Part shown: piece by piece, positions 36,160 through 44,180 of the stretch
Layout: the number at the start of each line of letters is the position of its first letter
Numbering within the stretch: the first letter of the stretch is position 1
Assembly (NCBI GenBank): GCA_964485395.1
Contig: CAZAJF010000024.1
Coordinates: 1-64,000 of the forward strand
Length of the DNA: 64,000 nt
Reading direction: 5' to 3'
DNA from: JANNSO01 sp964485395
Lineage (GTDB): Bacteria; Spirochaetota; Spirochaetia; Treponematales; UBA12059
Program-made: the position numbers and the translations under genes
Notes under the pieces: model-generated
The model's input: only the letters and a program-made list of their open reading frames with translations
Told to the model about the DNA's origin: nothing
The model's database searches: none

Positions 36160-36496
36160 ACAGGCTCATTTCAACGGTTCAAGCCTATAAAGATGGCTCA
36201 TGCCGGTATATAGATGACAATAATGGATTTTCGAAAGCTGAAAACCAGCTGGTCGGAGGAATCCCCGAACTTATTGAATTCCTGGTCCCTGATGCGATCT
36301 CTGTCAAAATACAGTATAGCGATAGGCATTTGCGAATTCAAAGCTCCTGAAACTTGTAGAAACTGATTCCATGGGATCGACCTAGGAATACCATGATGGA
36401 AAAAAATCTCATTTAGGATGGTTGTGTCCAGTTTTTTTCTGGTACTTTCCAAAGGCTCCGGAATTGCTGTACGTAAAAATGGTTAAAACAAAATGA
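36156..36496 (+). pseudogene. DUF6717-like gene, frameshifted and interrupted
   Basis: The ATG at 36156 overlaps the stop of the HDAC-like gene. The first frame (MNRLISTVQAYKDGSCRYID, then FSKAENQLVGGIPELIEFL) resembles the start of DUF6717 proteins but stops at 36350. After one missing base near 36325 the other frame continues (AFANSKLLKLVETD) and ends with SHLGWLCPVFFWYFPKAPELLYV, the typical GWLCPALFKYF-like end of that family, with a TAG at about 36382 where a tryptophan is plausible. The final TGA (36494-36496) overlaps an ATG by ATGA. At least two lesions make it a likely pseudogene. Family function is unknown. Confidence 0.6.
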
Positions 36497-36552
36497 GACG
36501 ATTATTGCCGGACGATTTCTGCGGAGATACCCGCATTCAAGGAGTATCTCCG

Positions 36553-37328
36553 GTGAAAATTAATTTACCTTTGTATGCCGTGCTTGGTTTGTTGCTATTC
36601 GTTGTCCCTGTTTTCGGACAGGTTTCTGGGAATACCCGGTTTTTCGGTCCGGCAGCCGCAAGAGAATTTTTTCGGGTCGTGAAATTCGAACCTTTTGTGG
36701 AAAAAAAATCGGTGCTTTTGGACGAAAGCCAGGCATCGGGATTCAGGTATGTTACACCTTTGTTTTTCATCAATGCCACCGTCACCTGTTTAAACGAAGA
36801 CGTTTCACGATCCTGGAAGATTGGCTTCGTCCAGGTGATGACTGAGGCCGCATTTTCTCACCAATATGAAAATGGCGAAAATGGTTGGGTTTTTCCCTCA
36901 ATTCCGGTCAATGATTCTACTGGAACTGAATTTCCCTGGTATAGGGGAAAAAAAGGTATGCCTATGGATATGGCACGTCCACCTTGGCCATGAACGATAA
37001 TTTTGACGTAAAATTAGGTTGGTCAGGGACGCTGAAGAACGGACAAACTGACTCGAATTCACGCCTGAAGCGTATTGATCGGTATCAATCTTTTTCAGTC
37101 TGGCTTCTTGCCTACGACGAAACCGGTGATAAGATTTATATTCTAAAAGAATTAGGCTGGACAGTGAATTTATCCATCGTGCTGAATCCCGATGCCAAAC
37201 GCGGAAACCAAGCGAAGCTTGCGAATTGGAATCTGGACTGGGTTTATCCTGAAACAAGTCAGTTTATCGATCCCTCGTGGCTCAATGCACCAACAGCGAA
37301 TGAAAGTCAGGTTTTTGTCGGATACTGA
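36553..37328 (+). pseudogene. Secreted protein of unknown family, frameshifted at an A7 tract
   Basis: GTG 36553 with GGAG nine bases upstream gives a clean signal peptide (KINLPLYAVLGLLLFVVPVFG). A longer start at ATG 36493 overlaps the previous stop. The first frame runs to TEFPWYRGKK and soon stops at 36993. Adding one A to the seven-A tract at 36948-36954 joins it to a second frame reading YAYGYGTSTLAMNDNFDVKL and continuing to 37328, giving about 258 residues. No family is recognised; it is rich in aromatic beta-strand-like segments (FRYVTPLFFINATV, YQSFSVWLLAYDETGDKIYI). Either a real frameshift, a slippage-controlled gene, or a homopolymer sequencing error. Confidence 0.6.
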
Positions 37329-37440
37329 ACGCCCATTTAAGGTGAGAGACCCGCAATAGCAGATTTCGTAGAATTGTTTCTTGAATAACTGCCTCGAAGG
37401 TTCTAAACTTCTTTTATAAAATCTTCCAGAGGAGATTGCA

Positions 37441-37998
37441 ATGAAAGAAAAAATTGGTGCCGTCAATGCCCTGTATCCTACGCCAACCACCCTTGTCGGT
37501 GCCATGGTCAACGGGAAACCCAATTTCATCAACATTGCCCATATCGGCATCATGACATCTTCGTGCATCTCCTTAGGTATGGGGAAATTTCATTACACCA
37601 ACGCCGGAATCAAGGAAAGCAAAACGTTCAGCGTCTGTATTCCTTCTGAGAATCTTGTCGTTGAAACGGATTATTGCGGAATCATGTCCGGGAAAAACAC
37701 GGACAAAGCAAGCCTTTTCGAGGTGTTCTTCGGCGAACTGAAAACAGCTCCCATGATACAGCAATGCATGGTGTGCATGGAATGTAGGCTCGATCGGATC
37801 GTAGACTTTCCTGCCCACGATATCTTCATAGGGGAAATAGTGCAGACCTATGCCGATGAATCGGCTCTCAGCGATAACCATATCGATATCTCCAAAGTAA
37901 AGCCGATGCTGTTCGACATGAACAGCAAAAAATATTGGTCGTTAGGCGGTGAAATCGCCGATTGCTGGAGTATCGGCAAGCAATTCGGAAAAATATGA
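37441..37998 (+). CDS. Flavin-reductase-like FMN-binding protein
   Basis: 185 residues, AGAGGAG before the ATG. The pattern of flavin reductase domain proteins is visible: PTPTTLVGAMVNGKPNFINIAHIGIMTSSCISLGMGK, HYTNAGIKESKTFSVCIPS, DYCGIMSGKNTDKASLF, then IVDFPAHDIFIGEIVQTYAD. These split-barrel proteins bind FMN and reduce flavin or other substrates with NAD(P)H, or act as small flavoproteins in anaerobes. Several cysteines (MVCMECRL) could be redox active. It stands alone between the broken cassette and a hydrolase gene. Confidence 0.85.
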   Translation: MKEKIGAVNALYPTPTTLVGAMVNGKPNFINIAHIGIMTSSCISLGMGKFHYTNAGIKESKTFSVCIPSENLVVETDYCGIMSGKNTDKASLFEVFFGELKTAPMIQQCMVCMECRLDRIVDFPAHDIFIGEIVQTYADESALSDNHIDISKVKPMLFDMNSKKYWSLGGEIADCWSIGKQFGKI

Positions 37999-38085
37999 CA
38001 TTCCCGTGGGGGACGGACCGTTAACTCCCTTTCCCGCAGCTGTCTGTACATTTTTCAGCGGCATTCTTCGAATAAGGAGCATCCA

Positions 38086-38829
38086 ATGTTGTTCAAGACT
38101 TACGGCAACAGTTCAAAGCCGGTAATTATTCTTATCCACGGCGGCGGACTTTCGGCCTGGATGTGGAACCGCCAGGTGGAAGCATGGGAAAAAGATTATT
38201 TTATCATAACCCCGATTTTAGACGGTCACGGCGAGGATTACCGCACGCCTTTTGTTTCCATAACGGATACCGCCGCGAAAATCGTTCGATACATCGACGA
38301 AAACTGCGGAGGCAACGTATTCGCAATCGGAGGGCTTTCCATCGGAGCGCAGATTGTCGTGGAAATGTTGAGCGTCCGCAAGAATATCGCGGAAAAGGCG
38401 GTTATAGAAAGTGCGCTTGTCATACCCATGAAATGGGTTGCCTCCTCGGCTAAACTTACCTACGATATCGCTTTTTCCTGGATAAAGATGAAATGGTTTT
38501 CCCGTCTGCAGGCAAGATCCATGTACATTGCCGATGAAACATTTTTGGATTATTATGCCGACAGCACCCGGATGACCAAAGAATCATTGATCAATATGAC
38601 TGTCAGCAACTCACTGTTCAGCTTACCTGAAAGTCTTGAAAATTCCGGCACAAAAGCCCTTATTATCTGCGGTGCAAAGGAACTTGCCGTGATGAAAAAA
38701 TCGGCAACCCTGCTGAATGAAATTTTAAAAACCAGCCGTCTCGCGGTAATTGAATCCTGCGGCCATGGCTTCTCCATCAAGTCGCCGGCGGATTATATCA
38801 GCCTGGTGACTGCGTTTCTGACGGAGTGA
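38086..38829 (+). CDS. Alpha/beta-hydrolase
   Basis: 247 residues with AAGGAG before the ATG. VIILIHGGGLSAWMWNRQVEAW is the oxyanion-hole region, GGLSIGAQIVVEML the nucleophile elbow with serine in GLSIG, TKALIICGAKE the acid strand and SCGHGFSIKSP the catalytic histidine. The substrate is not predictable; most such proteins are esterases or lactonases. It follows the flavin reductase on the same strand by 87 bases. Confidence 0.88.
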   Translation: MLFKTYGNSSKPVIILIHGGGLSAWMWNRQVEAWEKDYFIITPILDGHGEDYRTPFVSITDTAAKIVRYIDENCGGNVFAIGGLSIGAQIVVEMLSVRKNIAEKAVIESALVIPMKWVASSAKLTYDIAFSWIKMKWFSRLQARSMYIADETFLDYYADSTRMTKESLINMTVSNSLFSLPESLENSGTKALIICGAKELAVMKKSATLLNEILKTSRLAVIESCGHGFSIKSPADYISLVTAFLTE

Positions 38830-38928
38830 CCCGAAGTTTCCTGAGGGACAGCCCCCGCGCTGAAATTTAAATAATCTTCATCTTCTCCTCTCCGTGCTCT
38901 CCGCGTCTCCGTGCTGAGATTTCTTAAT

Positions 38929-39300
38929 TCAACGGCAACTCTTGCACACCCCCGTCAAGTAAAGCGTATGCCTCGTCACCCGAATCCCCAGCTCATTTTC
39001 AAACCCGGATACGATGCCGCCGATCTTGCAGGCGCCAAGGTCGATGAAGCGGTGGCAGGATTCGCAATGGAACCAGTGGCGGTGCTGCGAGGCGCATGAC
39101 GAATAATAGCGCTCCACGCCGTGCTCGCGGCAATGGAGCACGAAAGATTCCGCAAACCCTTCGTCCTCGAGGTAGTGCAGGGCGCGGTATAGCGTGGCCT
39201 GGTCGAAGGTAGCGTCGCCTCGAAGCGCGACATCCGCCGCGGAGAGAGGTTCGGCCGCGGCGTCGAGGATTTCCAGTACGGCGGTTCTGGCCTTGGTCAC
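38929..39300 (-). CDS. zur: Fur-family repressor, probably Zur
   Basis: 123 residues, short for the family. Winged HTH: AADVALRGDATFDQATLYRALHYLEDEGF. Metal-sensing part: CASQHRHWFHCESCHRFIDLG, with HxHxxFHCxxC, and a C-terminal pair GVCKSCR, giving a four-cysteine structural zinc site. The ATG at 39300 overlaps the stop of znuB by ATGA, so it is the last gene of the zinc operon and very likely represses the twin operator at 41916-41955. The position makes Zur far more likely than Fur. Slightly divergent N-terminus. Confidence 0.85.
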   Translation of the reverse strand: MTKARTAVLEILDAAAEPLSAADVALRGDATFDQATLYRALHYLEDEGFAESFVLHCREHGVERYYSSCASQHRHWFHCESCHRFIDLGACKIGGIVSGFENELGIRVTRHTLYLTGVCKSCR

Positions 39301-40184
39301 GGCGCTCTCCGGGCGGGGGCGGTCGAGGGCCGTGTGCGCCTACGCCTGCCGAGCATGGCCACGACCGCCGATACCGCAAGGAAGCTCGCGCCTGAGATGA
39401 CGACGACGACGGCGCCCGCGGGCATGTCCATGGCCCAACTTGCGGCGAGACCCGTCGCGGTAAAAACGGCGGACAGGATCGTGCCGCCCACCATCATGCC
39501 GGCGAGGTTTTTGGCCGCGAAGCCCGCGGTGCCCGAAGGCAGGGTAAGCATGGCTATGACCATGACGATGCCTACGAACGTTTGCAGGAGCACGATGGCG
39601 ACGGCGGTTACCGCGAGTATCGACAGGAAGATAAAATCGGTGGGAACGCCGCGCACGCGGGCGAACTCCTCGTCGAAGGCGCTGGCCTCGATCTGCGGGT
39701 AGAAACGCCAGGCCAGGAATACTACGAGCGCGTCGAGCACGGCCAGGAGGATAAGGTCTCCGCGCGACACGAGCAGGATGTTGCCGAACAGGTAGCTCAT
39801 GGGGTCGGCATAGCCGGGTGTCTTGGCGATGAACAGCACGCCGATGCTCATGCCTATCACCCAAAGCGCGTTGATGACGGTATCCACGCGCTGCTTTGCC
39901 CTGAGCGACACGAAGCCGATGGTCACGGCGGAAAGTATGGCGAAGATCAGCGCGCCCAGTATTGGGGGGAATCCGGGCACGAGCTTGGACGCGGACAGAT
40001 ACAGCGCCATGCCTATGCCGCCCAGCACCGCGTGGGAGACGGCTCCAGCGAGACCGGCGATGCGCTTGACGGTAACCACCGCCCCGAGCGTGCCGAACAA
40101 TATGGAGGAAAGCAGCCCGGCGATGAGGGCGTTGCGCACGAAGGGCATGGAAGGGTCGAATAGGGCCGTAAGGTAACCGTTCAT
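39297..40184 (-). CDS. znuB: Zinc/manganese ABC transporter permease
   Basis: 295 residues of the ABC-3 permease family with about eight membrane helices: SSILFGTLGAVVTVKRIAGLAGAVSHAVLGGIGMALYL is the conserved N-terminal stretch, followed by DTVINALWVIGMSIGVLFI and VGIVMVIAMLTLPSGTAGFAAKN. The basic C-terminal tail RRRRTRPSTAPARRAP is unusually arginine-rich. It shares a TAATG junction with znuC and an ATGA junction with zur. Confidence 0.92.
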   Translation of the reverse strand: MNGYLTALFDPSMPFVRNALIAGLLSSILFGTLGAVVTVKRIAGLAGAVSHAVLGGIGMALYLSASKLVPGFPPILGALIFAILSAVTIGFVSLRAKQRVDTVINALWVIGMSIGVLFIAKTPGYADPMSYLFGNILLVSRGDLILLAVLDALVVFLAWRFYPQIEASAFDEEFARVRGVPTDFIFLSILAVTAVAIVLLQTFVGIVMVIAMLTLPSGTAGFAAKNLAGMMVGGTILSAVFTATGLAASWAMDMPAGAVVVVISGASFLAVSAVVAMLGRRRRTRPSTAPARRAP

Positions 40185-40978
40185 TATTTTTTCTTCTCCT
40201 CGCAGCAGGAATCTTCAGGTACTTCGGTATCGTGCAGGACTTGCAGCGCCGGCCCGCCGTACTGCTCGTTGGCCACGTGGTTTGCGGGCGTCGCTTGGTG
40301 CCGCACGATGCTCTTGCCGGCGCCGCGCCCGCCCACGGAATATACCGAATCGGTAAGCGCGGATACGAAGCCGGTGTCGTGGGTTACGATGAGTATGGTT
40401 GCCTTGCCCTTGAGGGCAGCCAATGTCTTGAAGAAACGCGTCTCGCTCTCGGCGTCCATGTTGGCCGTAGGCTCGTCAAGGACGAGCAGGCTCGGCCCTG
40501 AGGCAAGCGCCCTCGCCACGAGCACCCGGCGGCGTTGCCCACCCGACAGGGCGGCATACGGACGGGCCGCGAGATCGGCCACGTCGGCTTTTTCCAAAGC
40601 CTGGATCACGGCATTTTCGTCTTCCTTGGCGTAGCGCCGGCTTCCGGGCGCTATGCATCCCATGCGCACGACCTCGGCCACCGAGATCGGAAACGCCGAA
40701 TCGAACGAAGCGTGCTGGGGCACGTAGCCTATGGACTGCCTGGCGGCCTCGGGCGACCGGCCCAGCACCGATACGGTACCGGAGGCGGGCTTGGACAAAC
40801 CCAGTATCAGGCGCAGCACGGTGGTCTTGCCCGCGCCGTTGGGGCCTACGAGGGCGGCGAACTCGCCTGCGTGGATGTGGAACCTGGCGCCGTCGAGCAC
40901 CCGCCGCTCGTCGTAGGAGAAGGATACGTCGTCGAAGCGGATTGCTATATTTATGTCACCTGAGTTGAGCGGTTTCAA
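40184..40978 (-). CDS. znuC: Zinc/manganese ABC transporter ATPase
   Basis: 264 residues. Walker A GPNGAGKTT, Q-loop YVPQHASFD, signature LSGGQRRRVLVARAL, Walker B SLLVLDEPTANMD and switch histidine VTHD are all intact. About 35 residues follow the ABC core, ending CCEEKKK, with a His/Cys content that could bind metal. It is coupled to znuA upstream by ATGA and to znuB by TAATG. Confidence 0.93.
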   Translation of the reverse strand: MKPLNSGDINIAIRFDDVSFSYDERRVLDGARFHIHAGEFAALVGPNGAGKTTVLRLILGLSKPASGTVSVLGRSPEAARQSIGYVPQHASFDSAFPISVAEVVRMGCIAPGSRRYAKEDENAVIQALEKADVADLAARPYAALSGGQRRRVLVARALASGPSLLVLDEPTANMDAESETRFFKTLAALKGKATILIVTHDTGFVSALTDSVYSVGGRGAGKSIVRHQATPANHVANEQYGGPALQVLHDTEVPEDSCCEEKKK

Positions 40979-41895
40979 TGGATCGCCTTTCCGAGCGCGT
41001 CGCCCAGCCGGGAGATGTTGTCGAGCCAGTCCGCAGCGAGCGGATCGATCCTGATTACGGCGCCGCCGATGGCCTTGGCCACGGTTTCGGCCGCGCTGGA
41101 GGGGAACTGCGCCTGCACGAAGATAACCTTGGCCCCGTCGCGCTGCGCCTCGCCGATGAGCGCGGCCAGCGCTTTCTGTGTAGGCTCCTTGCCGCCGGTT
41201 TCCACTGCTTCCTGACCGATTCCGAACTCGTCCAGGAAGTAGCCGAAAGCCGGATGGTACACGAATACCGGCTTGCCGCGAAGCGGTTCGAGCTCGAGGG
41301 CAAGGCTGTCGTATACTTTATCCACGTCGGCGGAGAAGGCAAGCTGGTTGCGCTCATAATCCGCGGAACCTGCGGGGTCAAGCTTGATCAATGCATCCCG
41401 AATATTTAAGGCCATTGCCTTGACCGCCTGCCTGCCCAGCCAGATATGCGGATCGGTGCCGCTTTCGGAGGCATTGCCGGCGGTTTCCGCGGGGACGGGC
41501 GACCCATCGTGGGTATGCGCCTCCAAGGTCCTGAAAACGACTCCGGGCGTCGTGTCCACGATGCGTAAGTTCGGATAGAGCGAAGTGACTTTGCCCGTCA
41601 ATATTTTTTCGAACTCTACGCCGACGGTGAGCCATGCCGATGCCTTGGAAACGGCGGCCATTTGCCGTGGGGTAGGTTCATATGAATGCGGGTCCTGGCC
41701 TTTTCCTACCAGTACGATGATATTGACTCGGTCGCCCGCTATGCGCTCCAGGAAGTAGGCTTGCGGTAGAACGCTGACGATGACGGTAGGCTTGCCGTTG
41801 GGGAGGGCAGCCGGCGCTTTGGCGCAAGACGGAGAGGCGATAATAAAAACCGCGATCATACTGATCGACAGAACGGAAAAACAAATCTTTTTCAT
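40975..41895 (-). CDS. znuA: Zinc-binding periplasmic protein of an ABC transporter
   Basis: 306 residues from ATG 41895 (AGG nine bases upstream); the longer frame to 41982 runs through the operator and is rejected. The signal ends SPSCAK, a possible lipobox. Cluster A-I features: VIVSVLPQAYFLERIAGD, GKGQDPHSYEPTP with the first metal histidine, a His-containing loop EAHTHDGSP, DPHIWLG, VYHPAFGYFLDEFGI, and a C-terminal RIDPLAADW with the aspartate ligand. It captures Zn(II), possibly Mn(II), and hands it to ZnuBC. The His-rich loop is short. Confidence 0.92.
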   Translation of the reverse strand: MKKICFSVLSISMIAVFIIASPSCAKAPAALPNGKPTVIVSVLPQAYFLERIAGDRVNIIVLVGKGQDPHSYEPTPRQMAAVSKASAWLTVGVEFEKILTGKVTSLYPNLRIVDTTPGVVFRTLEAHTHDGSPVPAETAGNASESGTDPHIWLGRQAVKAMALNIRDALIKLDPAGSADYERNQLAFSADVDKVYDSLALELEPLRGKPVFVYHPAFGYFLDEFGIGQEAVETGGKEPTQKALAALIGEAQRDGAKVIFVQAQFPSSAAETVAKAIGGAVIRIDPLAADWLDNISRLGDALGKAIH

Positions 41896-41915
41896 CAAAA
41901 ACCTCGGGAAATTAT

Positions 41916-41955
41916 TTTGCGAATGATTTGCAAAAAAATGCAAATCATTCGCAAA
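41916..41955. promoter_or_regulatory. Twin Zur-type operator between znuA and the CGGC gene
   Basis: Two 17-base arms, TTTGCGAATGATTTGCA (41916-41932) and its exact reverse complement (41939-41955), flank six A residues. Each arm is itself a near-palindrome of Fur-family type (TGCGAAT-G-ATTTGCA, 7-1-7 with one mismatch). The centres are about 21 bases apart, two helical turns, so two repressor dimers would lie on the same DNA face. It begins 21 bases before the znuA ATG. Confidence 0.82.
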
Positions 41956-42071
41956 TATACTCAAGGCCGCCTTTCTGGTCAAGCCGGAGGGATTTCAGCT
42001 TCGAGGAGGAACCGTTGTTGCATAATAGGAAATTTGGACTTACACTGACAAAGCTTTGTAGGAGGCGCGCG

Positions 42072-42518
42072 ATGGACGGCAAGGAAAAAATCGGAATCAT
42101 CATTTGCGACAGATATAAATCCTGCGCCGGAGGCAAGTGCCTGCGGGCGCTCCGCAACAGCGAGGGGGCGTTTTCGGCCTATAAAAATTCGCAAGCGGAG
42201 TTGGTCGGCTATACGAGCTGCGGCGGCTGCCCCGGCGGTAATATCGAGTATGCCGGCGAGGAGATGGTTAAGAACGGTGCCACGTCGATTCACCTGGCCA
42301 CCTGCTTTCTGGTGGGTTATCCGCCGTGCCCGAGCATCGATTATTTCGTTGCTTATATAGAAGATCGCTACAAGGTCAAGGTGGTAATCGGCACGCATCC
42401 GGTGCCCGAGAAGTATTTCGCCGTTCACACCCGCCTGGGTACCTGGAACGCTCCCGACTGGAAGCTGCGGCTGGCTGCCGCGATGTGCGACGCGGATACG
42501 CGTTTGGCTTACGATTAG
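42072..42518 (+). CDS. CGGC-domain cysteine-rich protein
   Basis: 148 residues from ATG 42072, preceded by TAGGAGG; the long upstream frame crosses the operator and is rejected. IGIIICDRYKSCAGGKCLRALRNSEGAF and YTSCGGCPGGNIEYAGEEM are the CGGC-domain hallmarks, with C12, C18, C23, C50 and C53 as potential metal ligands, followed by HLATCFLVGYPPCPSI. The fold is predicted to bind metal; its reaction is unknown. It is divergent from znuA across the twin Zur operator, which suggests zinc-dependent control and a role in zinc sparing or handling (inference). The PadR gene follows by 12 bases. Confidence 0.85.
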   Translation: MDGKEKIGIIICDRYKSCAGGKCLRALRNSEGAFSAYKNSQAELVGYTSCGGCPGGNIEYAGEEMVKNGATSIHLATCFLVGYPPCPSIDYFVAYIEDRYKVKVVIGTHPVPEKYFAVHTRLGTWNAPDWKLRLAAAMCDADTRLAYD

Positions 42519-42530
42519 GAAGCGGCCCCG

Positions 42531-43091
42531 ATGGATCATCATGTCACGGTCACGAAACATCGCGTTTCAGATGCGCGGCCCGAGTTCGTGGCGCTAGGAT
42601 TCCTGTATGCGGGGAGCACGCACGGCTACGACCTGTACAGGCAGTTCGAGCGGCACTTGGGGCAATTGTGGCACATCAGCCAGAGCCAGCTGTACGCCAC
42701 CCTGAAGCGGCTGGAAAGCCGCGGGTTTATTGCCGGCGCGGCGGTTATGGACGCGAACGGCCCGGAACGCAGATGCTTCTCCCTAACGGACAAGGGTAGG
42801 AGCCATTTCGATTCCTGGCTGGCCGTTCCCTCGATACCGGGCCCTCGATTCATCAAGCTGGAGTTTCTGACGCGCCTGTTTTTCGCGCGATTCCTAGGCA
42901 CGCTTTCCCCGACGGAAATGCTATCCGGCCAGATTTCCGCAATCAGGGACGAAGTGCGTCGGCTGGAACCTCTGTATGAACGCCTCGCTGTGGGCGATAC
43001 CTTCAGCCGACTTGGCGCGAGTTTTCGGCTGGCTCAATTACGCTCGATTCGCGCCTGGCTTGAAGATGAAGTAAGGTCGGAGTTTAAATAA
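42531..43091 (+). CDS. PadR-family transcriptional regulator
   Basis: 186 residues. The PadR N-terminal winged helix is clear: EFVALGFLYAGSTHGYDLYRQFERHLGQLWHISQSQLYATLKRLESRGFI, then RRCFSLTDKGRSHFDSWL. The C-terminal helical part (FIKLEFLTRLFFARFLGT, RRLEPLYERL) is of the PadR/Vir type used for dimerisation. It lies just upstream of a promoter whose -10 is embedded in a 17-bp palindrome and of an ABC importer operon, so it probably represses that importer. Confidence 0.92.
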   Translation: MDHHVTVTKHRVSDARPEFVALGFLYAGSTHGYDLYRQFERHLGQLWHISQSQLYATLKRLESRGFIAGAAVMDANGPERRCFSLTDKGRSHFDSWLAVPSIPGPRFIKLEFLTRLFFARFLGTLSPTEMLSGQISAIRDEVRRLEPLYERLAVGDTFSRLGASFRLAQLRSIRAWLEDEVRSEFK

Positions 43092-43129
43092 TCGCTTTAG
43101 CCCCTTGAAAATCCGAAAAACGGAATTCG

Positions 43130-43170
43130 TTGACACAGTTCCTAAATCTGCTATACTCACTGAGTGAGTA
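43130..43170 (+). promoter_or_regulatory. Promoter with embedded 17-bp palindrome, probable PadR operator
   Basis: TTGACA (43130-43135), 16 bases, TATACT (43152-43157). TACTCACT-G-AGTGAGTA (43154-43170) is a perfect 8-1-8 palindrome covering half of the -10, the likely transcription start and the first base of the ATG. Transcription would begin near 43164, so the mRNA would have almost no leader. Confidence 0.75.
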
Positions 43171-44180
43171 TGAAGAAAAAAAGAATCCCGATAGTCATTA
43201 TAATTCTCGCGCTCGTCTTTTGCGTAACCTTTGTGGTTTCCTGTTCGCTTGGCAGGTATCCGATAAGCCCTGGAACGGTGATACGCGTGTTGGTTTCCAG
43301 AATCTTTCCGCTTGAGCGAAATTGGGAGCCGCAGGTGGAAACGATCCTGTTCCGCGTGCGTCTGCCCCGGGTGATGGCCGCCGCTCTGGTTGGCGCCGCG
43401 CTATCGGCGGCCGGAGCGGCGTATCAGGGCTTGTTCCGGAATCCGCTGGTGTCCCCCGATGTGCTTGGCGTCTCGGCAGGCGCGGGCTTCGGCGCGGCCA
43501 TCGGCATTTCCCTGTCGCTGGGAGCGCTGGGCACGACACTCGGATCCTTCGGGTTCGGCATCGGCGCAGCATTGGTCGTGGGGCTTTTTGCCAGGCGGCT
43601 CAAAGGGGACACCACGCTTGCCCTGGTGCTGTGCGGCATCGTCGTGGGTTCGCTGTTTTCATCCGCCACTTCCTTCCTGAAACTCGTCGCCGATCCGAAC
43701 AACGTGCTGCCGGCCATCACCTACTGGCTCATGGGCAGCCTGGCATCGGTACGGGAAACCGACCTGCTGTTCGCGGCTCCGCCGATCCTCGCCTCTCTGT
43801 TGCTCCTGTTCCTGTTGCGCTGGCGCCTCAATTTCCTGGCCATGGGCGACGACGACGCCAAGGCGCTGGGCACGAACGTAACTCTTTCGCGACGGCTCGT
43901 CATCACAGGCGCCACTTTGGCGACGGCGGCCAGCGTGTCCATCAGCGGCATGGTGGGCTGGATCGGTCTTGTCATCCCGCACCTTGCGCGCCTGCTCTCG
44001 GGCAGCGATTACCGAAGGCTCATGCCCGCCTCCATGCTGCTTGGCGCTACTTTCCTCTTGGCGGTGGACGATTTCGCGCGGCTCCTGACTACCTCAGAGA
44101 TTCCCCTGGGCATACTGACGTCTTTTATCGGCGCCCCGTTTTTTCTGTACCTGATGCGCAGGCAGAAGGCCCGCCCATGA
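43170..44180 (+). CDS. FecCD-family ABC transporter permease
   Basis: 336 residues from ATG 43170 (GTG 43164 also in frame). Typical BtuC/FhuB motifs: VRLPRVMAAALVGAALSAAGAAYQGLFRNPLVSPDVLGVSAGAGFGAA, TYWLMGSLASV, LGTNVTLSRRLVITGATLATAASVSISGMVGWIGLVIPHLARLLSG and PLGILTSFIGAPFFLYLMRR. Around ten membrane helices. It imports an iron complex, cobalamin or, given the XdhC gene in the same cluster, possibly molybdate or tungstate like MolB (inference). No Shine-Dalgarno is present before the start, in line with a leaderless mRNA. Stop overlaps the ATPase start by ATGA. Confidence 0.92.
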   Translation: MKKKRIPIVIIILALVFCVTFVVSCSLGRYPISPGTVIRVLVSRIFPLERNWEPQVETILFRVRLPRVMAAALVGAALSAAGAAYQGLFRNPLVSPDVLGVSAGAGFGAAIGISLSLGALGTTLGSFGFGIGAALVVGLFARRLKGDTTLALVLCGIVVGSLFSSATSFLKLVADPNNVLPAITYWLMGSLASVRETDLLFAAPPILASLLLLFLLRWRLNFLAMGDDDAKALGTNVTLSRRLVITGATLATAASVSISGMVGWIGLVIPHLARLLSGSDYRRLMPASMLLGATFLLAVDDFARLLTTSEIPLGILTSFIGAPFFLYLMRRQKARP

